From: Rhizobium sp. FY34
GTDB lineage: Bacteria > Pseudomonadota > Alphaproteobacteria > Rhizobiales > Rhizobiaceae
Direction of reading: 5' to 3'
Assembly (NCBI RefSeq): GCF_005222845.1
Contig: NZ_STFZ01000016.1
Location: forward strand, 1-64,000
DNA length: 64,000 nt
Under the pieces are notes generated by a model. That model saw nothing but the letters and a program-made list of their open reading frames with translations, did not search any database and was not told the DNA's origin. The stretch's first letter is position 1, and every line of letters starts with the position of its first letter. This document shows positions 8,298 through 20,921 of this stretch, one piece after another. The position numbers and the translations under genes were made by a program.

Positions 8298-8322
8298 TTG
8301 CTTCCTTTTCAACCGGAAGCAA
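8298..8322. repeat. Inverted repeat, 8-bp stem
   Basis: TTGCTTCC at 8298-8305 and GGAAGCAA at 8315-8322 pair perfectly around a 9-base loop. It lies between the recombinase palindrome and the 3' end of ssb, with a perfect TTTTGCAAAA palindrome at 8344-8353. These may be binding sites near the right end of the island or part of a promoter region. The boundary itself is not determined. Confidence 0.4.
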
Positions 8323-8472
8323 CAACACAAATCGACACTGTAATTTTGCAAAACTGGCCACTACTCACCTGACGAAAATGAGGCCAACTGGCATAAAAAG
8401 GTGCAACTCCGATTAACGCAGCTTATTCAGAGAGATCGGCTGTCTAATTTACAAAACGCCGACCACTCTCTG

Positions 8473-9024
8473 CTAGAAGGGAATGTCGTCGTCCAGGTCC
8501 CGCGCAAAACCGCCGCCGGAACCACCAGCCGACGCGCCGCCACGACCGGAACCGGAGCTTGCCGGCGCACGATCGTAATCGTCGCCATAACCGCCTCCAA
8601 AATCTCCGCCGCCGCCAGCCGGTGCACCGCGGCCTCCGCCGAAATTGCCGCCGCCCTGGCCCGCTCCGTCACCGCGACCGCCGAGCATGGTCAGCGTCGA
8701 GTTGAAGCCCTGCAGCACGACTTCCGTCGAATAACGGTCATTGCCGGTCTGATCCTGCCACTTGCGGGTCTGCAACTGACCTTCGATGTAAACGGTCGAG
8801 CCCTTTTTCAGATACTGCTCGGCGACCTTGCAGAGACCTTCATTGAAGATCACCACCGTGTGCCATTCCGTCTTCTCTTTGCGCTCGCCGCTGTTGCGGT
8901 CGCGCCAGCTTTCAGACGTTGCAATGCGCAGATTGGCGATCGGACGACCATCCTGCGTCCGGCGGATTTCGGGGTCTGCCCCGAGATTGCCGATCAAAAT
9001 AACCTTGTTGACGCTGCCAGCCAT
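8473..9024 (-). CDS. ssb: Single-stranded DNA-binding protein
   Basis: 183 aa. The OB-fold domain spans about 1-110, beginning [21 protein letters not shown] Gly-rich flexible linker follows (about 112-170), and the acidic tip ends DDDIPF, the conserved tail that recruits repair and replication proteins. It coats single-stranded DNA as a tetramer in replication, recombination and repair. It diverges from uvrA across a 279-bp region carrying a LexA box, as is common in alphaproteobacteria. Its 3' end marks the first core gene after the recombinase island. Confidence 0.97.
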   Translation of the reverse strand: MAGSVNKVILIGNLGADPEIRRTQDGRPIANLRIATSESWRDRNSGERKEKTEWHTVVIFNEGLCKVAEQYLKKGSTVYIEGQLQTRKWQDQTGNDRYSTEVVLQGFNSTLTMLGGRGDGAGQGGGNFGGGRGAPAGGGGDFGGGYGDDYDRAPASSGSGRGGASAGGSGGGFARDLDDDIPF

Positions 9025-9151
9025 TCTCTCACCTTGTCTGCCGCCGCACGCGGCACCTCAAAAATTGTCATTGGCACCAGTGTAGACCATCCCTCCCGCC
9101 TCCGGGCCGGTTGCTTCGTTAATCCACAGCCAAAATCGAAAGGCGAAATTT

Positions 9152-9166
9152 GTTCTTTATTTGTTC
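9152..9166. promoter_or_regulatory. LexA (SOS) box between ssb and uvrA
   Basis: GTTCTTTATTTGTTC is an exact GTTC-N7-GTTC direct repeat, the LexA operator form known in alphaproteobacteria such as Rhizobium and Rhodobacter. It lies 138 bases upstream of the uvrA start and 128 bases upstream of ssb. It predicts damage-inducible uvrA and possibly ssb. Confidence 0.8.
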
Positions 9167-9303
9167 TAGTATTTCCCTATGATCCTGTCAACGGGATGCA
9201 GCGTAGCACCGAGTCGAAAGCAGCCCCGCCACCATTCTGACCTCGACACGCGCCGAGGGATGACTAAATAAGGGGCTTGTCCTCCCAAAGAGCCAATTTC
9301 ACG

Positions 9304-12225
<2,922 letters not shown>

Positions 12226-12232
12226 TCCGCCT

Positions 12233-12619
12233 CTACCACAGGCGCTGCACCGGAAACTCATTAAAGGCCGTGCCGGCGCTTACCAGAACAAGCTCTTCGC
12301 AATAGGCCTGTGCTGCGAGGAGCCGATCGAAGGGATCTTTGTGGCGCATGGAAAAGCGGCCAGCGAGAAGGGCGTGATTGTGAGCGATCGGGAGAAGCCG
12401 AAAGTTCTCCGCAAGAACGAGCGTTTCAAAGTTTTCGGCAATAGGTTTGACATCTGGCCACTTGCCGATCCGGTATTTGGTTGCAATCTCGAATGCCGAT
12501 ATCGTGCTGACAGCCACGTTGTTGTCGGGTTCGGAAATCAGGTCCCGACATTTCTGGCCAAGTCTTACGTCGTCAAACAGCCACCACACCAGAGCATGGG
12601 TGTCGAGCAGTAGGTTGAT
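12233..12619 (-). pseudogene. VapC-type PIN-domain toxin lacking a standard start codon
   Basis: The reading frame encodes a VapC-like PIN RNase. INLLLDTHALVWWLF carries the first catalytic Asp, FEIATKY a conserved Glu and KDPFDRLLAAQA the later Asp. The residue where ATG is expected, 12617-12619, is ATC, and an in-frame TGA lies four codons upstream. The first usual start is GTG at 12589, which would delete the first catalytic Asp and leave 118 aa. Either a start-codon mutation silenced the toxin, or translation begins at an unusual codon. The gene overlaps the antitoxin 3' end and converges on uvrA. Confidence 0.65.
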
Positions 12620-12897
12620 TTTCCGTTGTCACCCGGAAACGAATACTTCCCCTCGCAGGCCTCCAACTCGTCCTCAGACATAGGCTCAAGGAAGAGGTCT
12701 GGCGGCAATCTGTCGCGAAGATGGGCCAGGGCACCGGGGCGGCGGGGCTGTTGCTGCTCATTGCTGTTGCCAACCACCGCCACGAGCTTTGCAATCGGCG
12801 CATTCTGGCGCGCAAGCAGGATTTCCTCGCCGGCCTCGACGCGGTCTATCAGTCTGGAGAGTTCGGTATCAGCTTCCAGCACGCGGATCACAGTCAT
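12565..12897 (-). CDS. VapB/Phd-like antitoxin
   Basis: 110 aa from ATG 12897, which has AGAGGT upstream; a longer frame to 12951 lacks such support. The N-terminal part (MTVIRVLEADTELSRLIDRV, then EEILLARQNAPIAKLVAV) is a Phd/YefM-type fold that binds DNA and neutralises a PIN toxin. The last 20 or so residues (after EACEGKYSFPGDNGK) are read through the start of the toxin frame and look less natural, so a small indel may have extended the C-terminus. It is paired with the overlapping VapC-like frame downstream. Confidence 0.75.
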   Translation of the reverse strand: MTVIRVLEADTELSRLIDRVEAGEEILLARQNAPIAKLVAVVGNSNEQQQPRRPGALAHLRDRLPPDLFLEPMSEDELEACEGKYSFPGDNGKSTYCSTPMLWCGGCLTT

Positions 12898-12960
12898 CGG
12901 CAGACCTCTGATGTTCCGGCCCATCCTAGCATTTTCAGCCCACAGTCTCAACGGGCGGCG

Positions 12961-14460
12961 TCAGGCAGAGATCAACGAATAGAGAGCCGAAAGTGCCGAC
13001 GGGATATGGGTGATCAGCGTTTCGGCTGTCAGGCCGCGACGGGCGTGAAATCCTGCCTCGCCATGCAGCCAGACACCGGCGGCAGCCGCCTCGAAGGCCG
13101 GCATGCCTTGTGCCATCAGTGCGCCGATCATGCCGGCCAGCACATCGCCTGATCCAGCCGTCGCAAGATCGGCCGGTGCATGCACATTGATGAGCGCCCG
13201 GCCATCGGGTGCTGCAATCACCGTATCTGCCCCCTTGTAGACGATGACCGCATGTGAGCGGGCGGCGGCGGCCTGCGCCTTTTCCACCTTGCCCAGCATC
13301 CGGTCCGCGGCAAGATCGGCAAAGAGACGGCCGAATTCTCCCTCATGCGGCGTCATCACCAGGCGCAGCTCGCCCTCGCGAAACAGGTTGAACAATGCGT
13401 CTGGCTGAGGTGCAAAGGATGTGATCGCATCGGCATCCAGAACCACGGGACGGTTTGCGATCTGCTCGACAAAGCGACAGGCTCTGTCGCCTATGCCGAA
13501 ACCCGGTCCGATAACGAAGGCTGAAAGTTTGCCGCTCTGCAGCCAGGCGTCAAGCGAGGCCGCGTCATCGACCTGGCGCAGCATGATGGCGGTGAGTGTC
13601 GCCGCCTGGGTGCCAAGCGCATCGCCGGGCGCGCCGATGGTGACGAGGCCTGCACCGGTAGTCAGAGCCGCCTCAGCCGACAGCCGTGCTGCACCCGTCT
13701 GCCAAGCTCCGCCGCTGAACACGCCGAGATGGCCGCGCCGGTATTTGTGGCTCTCGCCGGTCACCTGCGGCAAATGGGAGGCCCAGGCAGAAGGCGTGTT
13801 GACGCCGATTATACCAGCACAGGCGGTGATGATCCGCCCCGGAATGCCGATATCAAAGACATCTACCTGCCCGCACAATTCCCGGCCAGGCATCAGCAGG
13901 TGACCGGGTTTTTTCGCCATGAAGGTGACGGTGCGCTCCGCCCGGAAGGACCGGCCCAGTACCATGCCGCGCCGCCCGCACAGGCCCGATGGCAGATCGA
14001 TGGCCAGAACCGGCAGCCGTGCCTCGAAAACCCGGTCCATCACCTCCGCCACAGCGTCCGGCACGGCCCGCGACAAGCCAGCGCCAAACAGCGCGTCGAT
14101 GATGATGTCACCCTTTTCCGGCGTAAACTCTGATAGAGGCCAAACGGCAACCGGGCAGAGGTCGAAGGCGCGCAAAGCATCGCCCTTGAGGTCTGCCCTA
14201 TCGCCCAGCGCAAAGGCGGCAACAGGCACCCCGCTTTCATAAAGTGCGCGCGCTGCCACATAGCCATCGCCGCCATTATTGCCCGGCCCACATAACACAA
14301 CGTGCCGCAATGCGCCTGGATAGGCCGCAAGCGCTGCGGCAGCAACCGCGCGCCCTGCCCTGTCCATAAGGTCGAAGGAGTTGAGGCCGGATGCCGCAGC
14401 CGCCGCATCGGCTGCCGTCATTTCGTCCGGCGTTAGAAGAATTGTCGCATTTTCAAACAT
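12961..14460 (-). CDS. nnr: Bifunctional NAD(P)H-hydrate repair enzyme (epimerase/dehydratase)
   Basis: About 499 aa. The N-terminal YjeF_N domain (about 1-215, with VVLCGPGNNGGDGYVAAR) epimerises R- and S-NAD(P)HX. The C-terminal ribokinase-like domain (about 225-499, with VLDADAITSF and AGSGDVLAGMIGALMAQG) is the ADP-dependent dehydratase that restores NAD(P)H. The longer frame begins with TTG at 14472; ATG at 14460 (MFENATILLTPDEM) fits homologues better, though neither has a clear ribosome site. Located next to glnB, as often in rhizobia. Confidence 0.93.
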   Translation of the reverse strand: MFENATILLTPDEMTAADAAAAASGLNSFDLMDRAGRAVAAAALAAYPGALRHVVLCGPGNNGGDGYVAARALYESGVPVAAFALGDRADLKGDALRAFDLCPVAVWPLSEFTPEKGDIIIDALFGAGLSRAVPDAVAEVMDRVFEARLPVLAIDLPSGLCGRRGMVLGRSFRAERTVTFMAKKPGHLLMPGRELCGQVDVFDIGIPGRIITACAGIIGVNTPSAWASHLPQVTGESHKYRRGHLGVFSGGAWQTGAARLSAEAALTTGAGLVTIGAPGDALGTQAATLTAIMLRQVDDAASLDAWLQSGKLSAFVIGPGFGIGDRACRFVEQIANRPVVLDADAITSFAPQPDALFNLFREGELRLVMTPHEGEFGRLFADLAADRMLGKVEKAQAAAARSHAVIVYKGADTVIAAPDGRALINVHAPADLATAGSGDVLAGMIGALMAQGMPAFEAAAAGVWLHGEAGFHARRGLTAETLITHIPSALSALYSLISA

Positions 14461-14643
14461 GTGCCCATTCAAGCGCAGTCAGGATAAAAAACAAGCCGCA
14501 TTTTTCTCGCTCAGAGTGATGGTTTAAAAGGCAAATGCACAATTTATGGACTTAAAATTCAACGTCACCAAGATTGTCTGATCTTCGCTGTGTCGTGACA
14601 TTCACACCTCTTGCCATGGACCGTGGGAAACCATAGCCTGCAA

Positions 14644-14669
14644 TGCGGCACACGAGGCAGGGTGCGCAA
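14644..14669. promoter_or_regulatory. Possible NtrC binding site
   Basis: TGCGGCAC and GTGCGCA form an imperfect inverted repeat about 50-70 bases upstream of the sigma-54 promoter of glnB. The half-sites resemble the GCAC/GTGC arms of NtrC sites. The match is partial and the position is shorter than usual for a remote enhancer, so this is tentative. Confidence 0.35.
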
Positions 14670-14701
14670 AGCTGGGAATAGTACCAAGGCGTTTCTGGTA
14701 A

Positions 14702-15130
<429 letters not shown>

Positions 15131-15192
15131 ACAAAAGCCCGGCCGCCAAGAACCGGGCATCACACCATGATTTTTTATCCAAGGGAGAGACC

Positions 15193-16602
15193 ATGACGAC
15201 CGCAAGCGACATCATGAAACAGATCAAGGAGAACGACGTCAAGTTCGTCGATCTGCGCTTCACCGACCCCAAGGGCAAGCTTCAGCACGTCACCATGGAC
15301 GTGGTTGCAGTTGACGAGGACATGTTCGCCGATGGCGTCATGTTCGACGGCTCTTCGATCGGCGGCTGGAAGGCCATCAATGAATCCGACATGGTGCTGA
15401 TGCCGGATCCTGCAACTGTGCACATGGACCCGTTCTTCGCACAGTCGACCATGGTCGTCATCTGCGACATTCTCGATCCGATCTCGGGCGAAGCCTATAA
15501 CCGCGACCCGCGCGGCACTGCAAAGAAGGCCGAAGCCTATCTGAAGGCGTCGGGCATCGGCGATACGATCTTCGTCGGCCCGGAACCGGAATTCTTCGTC
15601 TTTGACGATGTGAAGTACAAGGCTGATCCTTTCAATACCGGCTTCAAGCTCGATTCGTCGGAACTTCCGTCGAACGACGATACCGATTATGAAACCGGCA
15701 ATCTCGGCCACCGTCCGCGCGTCAAGGGCGGCTATTTCCCGGTTCCGCCGATCGACAGCCTTCAGGACATGCGTTCCGAAATGCTGACGGTTCTGTCGGA
15801 AATGGGCGTCGTCGTCGAAAAGCATCACCACGAAGTTGCGTCTGCCCAGCACGAGCTTGGCGTGAAGTTCGACACGCTGGTGCGCAATGCAGACAAGATG
15901 CAGATCTACAAATATGTAGTGCATCAGGTCGCCAATGCCTATGGCAAGACGGCAACCTTCATGCCGAAGCCGGTTTATGGCGATAACGGCTCGGGCATGC
16001 ACGTGCACCAGTCGATCTGGAAAGACGGCAAGCCAACCTTTGCCGGTGATGAATATGCCGGCCTGTCGGAAAGCTGCCTCTATTACATCGGCGGCATCAT
16101 CAAGCATGCCAAGGCTATCAACGCCTTCACCAACCCGACGACCAATTCATACAAGCGTCTGGTCCCCGGTTATGAAGCACCGGTTCTGCTCGCCTATTCC
16201 GCGCGCAACCGCTCTGCCTCCTGCCGCATTCCGTTCGGCACAGGCCCCAAGGCAAAGCGCGTGGAAGTTCGCTTCCCCGATCCGGCCCAGAACCCCTATC
16301 TCGGTTTTGCCGCCATGCTGATGGCCGGCCTCGACGGCATCAAGAATAAGATCCATCCGGGCAAGGCCATGGACAAGGATCTCTACGATCTGCCGCCGAA
16401 GGAGTTGAAGAAGATCCCGACCGTCTGCGGATCTCTGCGCGAAGCGCTGGACAGCCTCGACAAGGATCGCAAGTTCCTGACCGCCGGCGGCGTGTTCGAT
16501 GACGACCAGATCGATGCCTATATCGAACTGAAGATGCAGGAAGTCATGCGTTTCGAAATGACCCCGCATCCGGTCGAATTCGATATGTACTATTCTTGCT
16601 GA
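15193..16602 (+). CDS. glnA: Glutamine synthetase type I
   Basis: 469 aa, dodecameric GSI. It makes glutamine from glutamate, ammonia and ATP. Visible motifs include the N-terminal [24 protein letters not shown], the [19 protein letters not shown]-binding segment, and KDLYDLPP with Tyr398, the adenylylation site used by GlnE. The ATG follows AAGGGAGAG. It is co-transcribed with glnB, and a strong hairpin terminator lies 37 bases after the stop. Confidence 0.98.
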   Translation: MTTASDIMKQIKENDVKFVDLRFTDPKGKLQHVTMDVVAVDEDMFADGVMFDGSSIGGWKAINESDMVLMPDPATVHMDPFFAQSTMVVICDILDPISGEAYNRDPRGTAKKAEAYLKASGIGDTIFVGPEPEFFVFDDVKYKADPFNTGFKLDSSELPSNDDTDYETGNLGHRPRVKGGYFPVPPIDSLQDMRSEMLTVLSEMGVVVEKHHHEVASAQHELGVKFDTLVRNADKMQIYKYVVHQVANAYGKTATFMPKPVYGDNGSGMHVHQSIWKDGKPTFAGDEYAGLSESCLYYIGGIIKHAKAINAFTNPTTNSYKRLVPGYEAPVLLAYSARNRSASCRIPFGTGPKAKRVEVRFPDPAQNPYLGFAAMLMAGLDGIKNKIHPGKAMDKDLYDLPPKELKKIPTVCGSLREALDSLDKDRKFLTAGGVFDDDQIDAYIELKMQEVMRFEMTPHPVEFDMYYSC

Positions 16603-16638
16603 TCGGCTCTTAGCCGCTCCGCAACGACGAGTCTTTCG

Positions 16639-16666
16639 CACCGGCAGGTCATCCTGCCGGTGTTTT
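16639..16666 (+). terminator. Rho-independent terminator of glnBA
   Basis: Perfect 10-bp stem CACCGGCAGG / CCTGCCGGTG with a TCAT loop, followed by TTTT. Confidence 0.88.
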
Positions 16667-16733
16667 CGTTGAAGAATTCTGCCCTGCCCGCTCTTTCTGG
16701 CGCAAGGCTTGTTCGCAAAGGTTTGCAAACTGA

Positions 16734-17660
16734 ATGGCTGAGACTTCGAATGGCCCGCGTGCCGTTGATTGGCTTCTGTTCCTGGCCGCTCCGGTGTTCT
16801 TCTCTTCCAACCTGATTTTCGGCCGCGGCATTACCGGCGATATCGGTCCATTCATCACCGCCTTCATCCGCTGGGCCGGCGCCACGCTCACCATTCTGCC
16901 CTTCATCTACCATGACCGACAAACATGCTTCGCCTTTGTGCGCCAGCATGGCCTGTTATGGCTGGCGCTGGGTATTCTGGGCATGGGTATTTGCGGAGGC
17001 TTCGTCTATTGGGCGCTGACATTGACGACGGCATCGAATGCGACGCTGATCTACACCACCTCGTCGCTGTTCATCATTCTGTTTCAGTGGCAGTTTCAGG
17101 GGCGAAGGCTCGTCTGGCAGGAAGTGCTCGGCATGTTGGTCGCCTTTGTCGGCGTCACAGCGATTGTGTTGAAGGGGGATCTGCAGGCGCTGCGCCATCT
17201 GACCTTCAATATCGGTGATTTCGGCATTCTTCTGGCCGCCGTCGCGTTTGCCGCCTATTCCATGCTGCTGCGCAATCCGGCAGCGGCAGCCGTGCCGCCG
17301 CTATCCCTGTTTGGTCTGCTTGCCGCATCGGGTGCAGTGGTGCTGTTCCCGCCCGCCGTGTTCGAAGTCCTTGCCGGTGCGCCTTTACCGAATAGCGGCA
17401 GCGACTGGCTGAAGCTTGCCGGCATTATCGCCTTTGCGTCGCTTGCCGCCTTCTACTGCTTCCAGCATTCGGTGCGCGTCTTCGGCCCGGCACAGGCGGG
17501 CGTCACGCTCTACCTCATGCCACCGGTATCGATCATTCTGGCCGTCCCGTTTCTCGGCGAGACATTCGAGGTCTACCACGCAGCCGGCATGGCTCTGGTC
17601 ATTGGCGGCGTCGTTCTCGCCACCCTACCGAAACGCGCCAGTGCAAGGCAGGCGACCTGA
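16734..17660 (+). CDS. EamA/DMT-family permease
   Basis: 308 aa with about ten hydrophobic segments arranged as two EamA repeats, including VDWLLFLAAPVFFSSNLIFG at the start and AGMALVIGGVVLATLP at the end. Members export or import small metabolites across the inner membrane; the substrate cannot be told. Preceded by the glnA terminator, so it has its own promoter. ATG at 16734 chosen as the only start before the first membrane helix. Confidence 0.88.
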   Translation: MAETSNGPRAVDWLLFLAAPVFFSSNLIFGRGITGDIGPFITAFIRWAGATLTILPFIYHDRQTCFAFVRQHGLLWLALGILGMGICGGFVYWALTLTTASNATLIYTTSSLFIILFQWQFQGRRLVWQEVLGMLVAFVGVTAIVLKGDLQALRHLTFNIGDFGILLAAVAFAAYSMLLRNPAAAAVPPLSLFGLLAASGAVVLFPPAVFEVLAGAPLPNSGSDWLKLAGIIAFASLAAFYCFQHSVRVFGPAQAGVTLYLMPPVSIILAVPFLGETFEVYHAAGMALVIGGVVLATLPKRASARQAT

Positions 17661-17750
17661 TCGGCCTCCCCTTGCGTTATGTCACATGCCAAGACCTCTT
17701 GATGTCGGTTTTATGAATGCCCACATGCGATGGGAAAGGAAGTTCACCCC

Positions 17751-18080
17751 ATGAAACTACGGAACGCAAAATTCACCATCGGCGAAGTTGTTCGTCACAA
17801 GATGTTTCCCTTCCGCGGAATCGTGTTCGATGTGGATCCCGAATTTTCCAATACCGAGGAATGGTGGAATGCCATCCCGGCGGAGATCCGACCGAGCAAG
17901 GACCAGCCCTTCTACCATCTTCTCGCGGAAAATGACGAGACGGCCTACATCGCCTATGTCTCTGAACAGAACCTTGAGCATGATGACAGCGATGAGCCGC
18001 TGCGCAACCCGCAGGTCTCGCAGATCTTCGATCGCCAGCCAGGCGGCCAGCTTAAGCCGAAGGCGATCCTCGCGCATTAA
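17751..18080 (+). CDS. hspQ: Heat shock protein HspQ (YccV-like hemimethylated-DNA-binding family)
   Basis: 109 aa. The fold-defining stretch KFTIGEVVRHKMFPFRGIVF is followed by EEWWNAIP and the C-terminal YVSEQNL segment typical of HspQ. In enterobacteria HspQ is a specificity factor for Lon; the related domain binds hemimethylated oriC DNA. The ATG at 17751 has AAAGGAAG eight bases upstream, so the longer frame from 17730 was rejected. Single-gene unit closed by a terminator. Confidence 0.88.
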   Translation: MKLRNAKFTIGEVVRHKMFPFRGIVFDVDPEFSNTEEWWNAIPAEIRPSKDQPFYHLLAENDETAYIAYVSEQNLEHDDSDEPLRNPQVSQIFDRQPGGQLKPKAILAH

Positions 18081-18110
18081 AGCGTGAAGATCTGATATTA
18101 TAGAATCGCA

Positions 18111-18139
18111 AAGGGCGCCGAGTTGGCGCCCTTCTTGTT
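18111..18139. terminator. Bidirectional terminator between hspQ and the IalB-like gene
   Basis: Perfect 9-bp stem AAGGGCGCC / GGCGCCCTT with a 5-base loop, followed by CTTGTT on the plus strand. It lies between convergent genes and probably serves both. Confidence 0.7.
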
Positions 18140-18165
18140 GATAGATTGCAGCAGGCAGACTGGAA

Positions 18166-18801
18166 TTACTGGCCGGCCTTGGCGGCGTTCTGTGCGTCTT
18201 CCAGCTTCTTGCGGGCTTCTTCAGCCTTCTTCTGCATGCTTTCCTGCAGGCTGCGCTGGCTTTCGGCAAGCTGCGACTGCGAAATCGCGGCGCCATCGAA
18301 TGCGCCGGTAAAGCCGGAGAGCGGAACCTTGATCGGATTCGGCGCGCGGCGGAAATTGATCGAGGTGAAGACAACCTCACCGCCCTTTTTCAGGCTGGCG
18401 ATCATTGCATCCGTCAGCGGCACTTCAGCAGTGCAGCGATCGGGAATGCACAAAACGTAATCGAGCTTCTGGCCCTTGCCGCCATCGATCTGCATCACCA
18501 CTCCCGGCTGGATCAGGCGAGCGGACGGGACCGATACCTGCATGATCTTGCGGTTGACCTTGCCTTCCACGGTGATGAGGCCAACAGCCGTGATCAACTG
18601 GCCATTCGGCGACAGAAGCACATTCTGTACGGCGCAGACATCGCTATCGTCCTGCTTGTCGCATGTCTTGAACCAGCCGAGCGGCGGGGCGCCGGCAGCC
18701 TGCTGTTGCTGCTGTGCGAAAGCGGCAACCGGGGCTGCGCAGATGGAAAGAGCGAGGGCGGACAGGGCCGTCCGCAGAACCTTGTTTGCCGTGATCATCA
18801 T
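18166..18801 (-). CDS. Invasion-associated locus B (IalB) family periplasmic protein
   Basis: 211 aa. Signal peptide with a hydrophobic core and cleavage near AAPVAAFAQ (about residue 30), then a Gln-rich segment. The IalB domain includes GWFKTCDKQDDSDVCAVQN and YVLCIPDRCTAEVPLTDAM, with paired cysteines likely disulfide bonded. A helical, charged Gln/Glu/Lys C-terminus follows (about 170-211). The family is widespread in Rhizobiales and named from Bartonella; its molecular function is unclear. Convergent with hspQ. Confidence 0.88.
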   Translation of the reverse strand: MMITANKVLRTALSALALSICAAPVAAFAQQQQQAAGAPPLGWFKTCDKQDDSDVCAVQNVLLSPNGQLITAVGLITVEGKVNRKIMQVSVPSARLIQPGVVMQIDGGKGQKLDYVLCIPDRCTAEVPLTDAMIASLKKGGEVVFTSINFRRAPNPIKVPLSGFTGAFDGAAISQSQLAESQRSLQESMQKKAEEARKKLEDAQNAAKAGQ

Positions 18802-19062
18802 ACCGAGATCCGTCTCCTGAAAGCGGTTTGGGGAATAGCTTTCGCCGTTCCATGCCGGGGGTCTTGTTGCTCCACCTGTCGTTCAAATGAGGCAATTGAA
18901 TGACCCGCCCGTTGGCCAACCTGTTACATCGCAGAGGCCGGGATATCCAGTCCTAGTTTTGTATTTCCGCGAATGAGCGGCAAGTTTCATCAGCAATATT
19001 GGTGTTGCGCCGTTGGATGCGATAGTTTCCGCCGAATCGTTTCGCCATCGATGGAGGTAGAG

Positions 19063-20871
19063 ATGCGCCGCCTGACAACGCTTTCCCTGGTCATGCTGTC
19101 CTGGATCGGCAGTGCCGCCGCCGAACCCGTGCACGGGATCGCAATGCATGGTGGGCCGGCGCTTGCGCCGAACTATAGCCATTTTCCCTATGTCAATCCG
19201 GACGCGCGCAAGGGCGGCAGCGTCGCCTATGGCGTGGTCGGCACATTCGACAGCCTGAACCCGTTCAATCTGAAGAGCATCCGCACCACGGCGCGCGGCG
19301 TGTGGGACAATATTTTCGGCAATCTCATCTATGAGACGCTGATGGTACGCTCGTCAGACGAGCCTTTCACGCTCTATGGTCTCTTGGCGGAAAGCGTCGA
19401 GATGGACGAGGAGCGCAGTTTCATCCAGTTCAATCTTAATCCAAAGGCGCGTTGGTCGGATGGCATGCCGGTGACGCCCGAAGATGTGATCTTTTCGCTG
19501 GAAGTGCTGCGCGACAAGGGGCGCACGCCTTTCAACAACCGGCTGAAGCCCGTCGAAAAGATGGAGAAGATCGGTGAGCATGGCGTTCGCTTCACCTTCA
19601 ATGGCACGGTCGACCGCGAATTCCCGCTGATTCTCGCCTCCGGCACGCCGATTCTGCCCAAACATGCGGTGGATGCGGCAACATTCGACCAGTCTAGTCT
19701 GAAAATCCCGGTCGCCTCCGGCCCCTATTTGATCAAGTCCGTCAGTCCCGGCCAGAAGATCGTTTACGAGCGCAATCCGGTCTATTGGGGCAAGGACATT
19801 CCCTCCAAGGTCGGTTTTGACAATTACGACCAGATCACGGTGGAATATTTCCTGCAGGAAAACACGCTGTTTGAAGCCTTCAAGAAGGGCGCGGTGGATG
19901 TCTATCTCGATGGCAATCCGAATCACTGGGCGCGCGCCTATGATTTCCCGGCCGTATCCAGTGGTGATGTGGTGAAGGACGTCTTCAAGCCCGAGCTTCC
20001 GACGGGCATGCTGGGCTTCGTCTTCAACCTGCGCCGGCCGGTTTTCCAGAATGGCGATGTGCGGGCCGCCCTCACCCGATCCTTCGATTTCGAATGGGCA
20101 AACCGCAACCTGTTTGACGCCTCCTATACCCGCACCCAGAGCTACTGGCAAAATTCCGATCTCTCCTCACTCGGCCATGTGGCAGACGACAAGGAGCTGG
20201 CGCTTTTGGGACCCGCTAAGGACAGGATCCCTGCTGCTGTGCTTGAGGGGAAGCCGACGCTTGCTGAAACCGATGGGTCCGGCAGCGACCGCAAGGTGCT
20301 GCGCGAGGTGGTCGAACTCTTCAGGAAGGGTGGCTATACCATCAAGGCGGGCAAGATGGTGGATGCGAGTGGACGGCAATTGTCCTTTGAAATCATGACG
20401 CAGAGCCAGGACCAGGAAAAGGTCGCCATCGCCTTTCAGCGCACGCTGCGCACGATCGGTGTCGATGTATCGATCCGCACCGTGGATGATGCGCAGTACC
20501 AGAGCCGCTCGGGCAGCTTCGATTACGATGTCATCATGAAATCCTACCCGTCCTCTCTGTCGCCGGGCATCGAACAGGTGGGACGCTGGGCCAGTGATTC
20601 GAAGGATCGCCAGGGCAGTTTCAATTTCGCAGGCCTTGCCGATCAGGATGTCGATCGCCTGATCCAGGCAATGCTAAGTGCCCGCACCCGCGAGGATTTC
20701 ACCACGGCCGTGCGCGCCTATGATCGGTTGCTTCTTGCGGGAAATTATATGGTTCCACTCTACCATATTCCCGAGCAATGGGTTGCACGGTGGAAACATA
20801 TCGTTCATGCCGAAAAGGTGCCGCTTTACGGCTATCAATTGCCAACCTGGTGGGATGCAAGCGCGCAGTAG
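19063..20871 (+). CDS. Extracellular solute-binding protein, family 5 (YejA-like)
   Basis: 602 aa with a signal peptide (MRRLTTLSLVMLSWIGSAAA, cut near residue 20). The mature part is a class C oligopeptide-type periplasmic binding protein: GTFDSLNPFNLKS, the WSDGMPVTPEDVIFSLE signature and the C-terminal LPTWWDAS. Similarity in layout to YejA suggests peptides or microcin C-like substrates. ATG 19063 has GGAGG upstream; a longer frame to 18973 lacks a signal peptide start. No permease genes are adjacent, so it may be an orphan subunit or serve a transporter elsewhere. Confidence 0.9.
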   Translation: MRRLTTLSLVMLSWIGSAAAEPVHGIAMHGGPALAPNYSHFPYVNPDARKGGSVAYGVVGTFDSLNPFNLKSIRTTARGVWDNIFGNLIYETLMVRSSDEPFTLYGLLAESVEMDEERSFIQFNLNPKARWSDGMPVTPEDVIFSLEVLRDKGRTPFNNRLKPVEKMEKIGEHGVRFTFNGTVDREFPLILASGTPILPKHAVDAATFDQSSLKIPVASGPYLIKSVSPGQKIVYERNPVYWGKDIPSKVGFDNYDQITVEYFLQENTLFEAFKKGAVDVYLDGNPNHWARAYDFPAVSSGDVVKDVFKPELPTGMLGFVFNLRRPVFQNGDVRAALTRSFDFEWANRNLFDASYTRTQSYWQNSDLSSLGHVADDKELALLGPAKDRIPAAVLEGKPTLAETDGSGSDRKVLREVVELFRKGGYTIKAGKMVDASGRQLSFEIMTQSQDQEKVAIAFQRTLRTIGVDVSIRTVDDAQYQSRSGSFDYDVIMKSYPSSLSPGIEQVGRWASDSKDRQGSFNFAGLADQDVDRLIQAMLSARTREDFTTAVRAYDRLLLAGNYMVPLYHIPEQWVARWKHIVHAEKVPLYGYQLPTWWDASAQ

Positions 20872-20921
20872 AAGCAGATTGCGCCCGTCCGCCCGCCGCT
20901 TGCGAACAAAGGACGCTCGCC

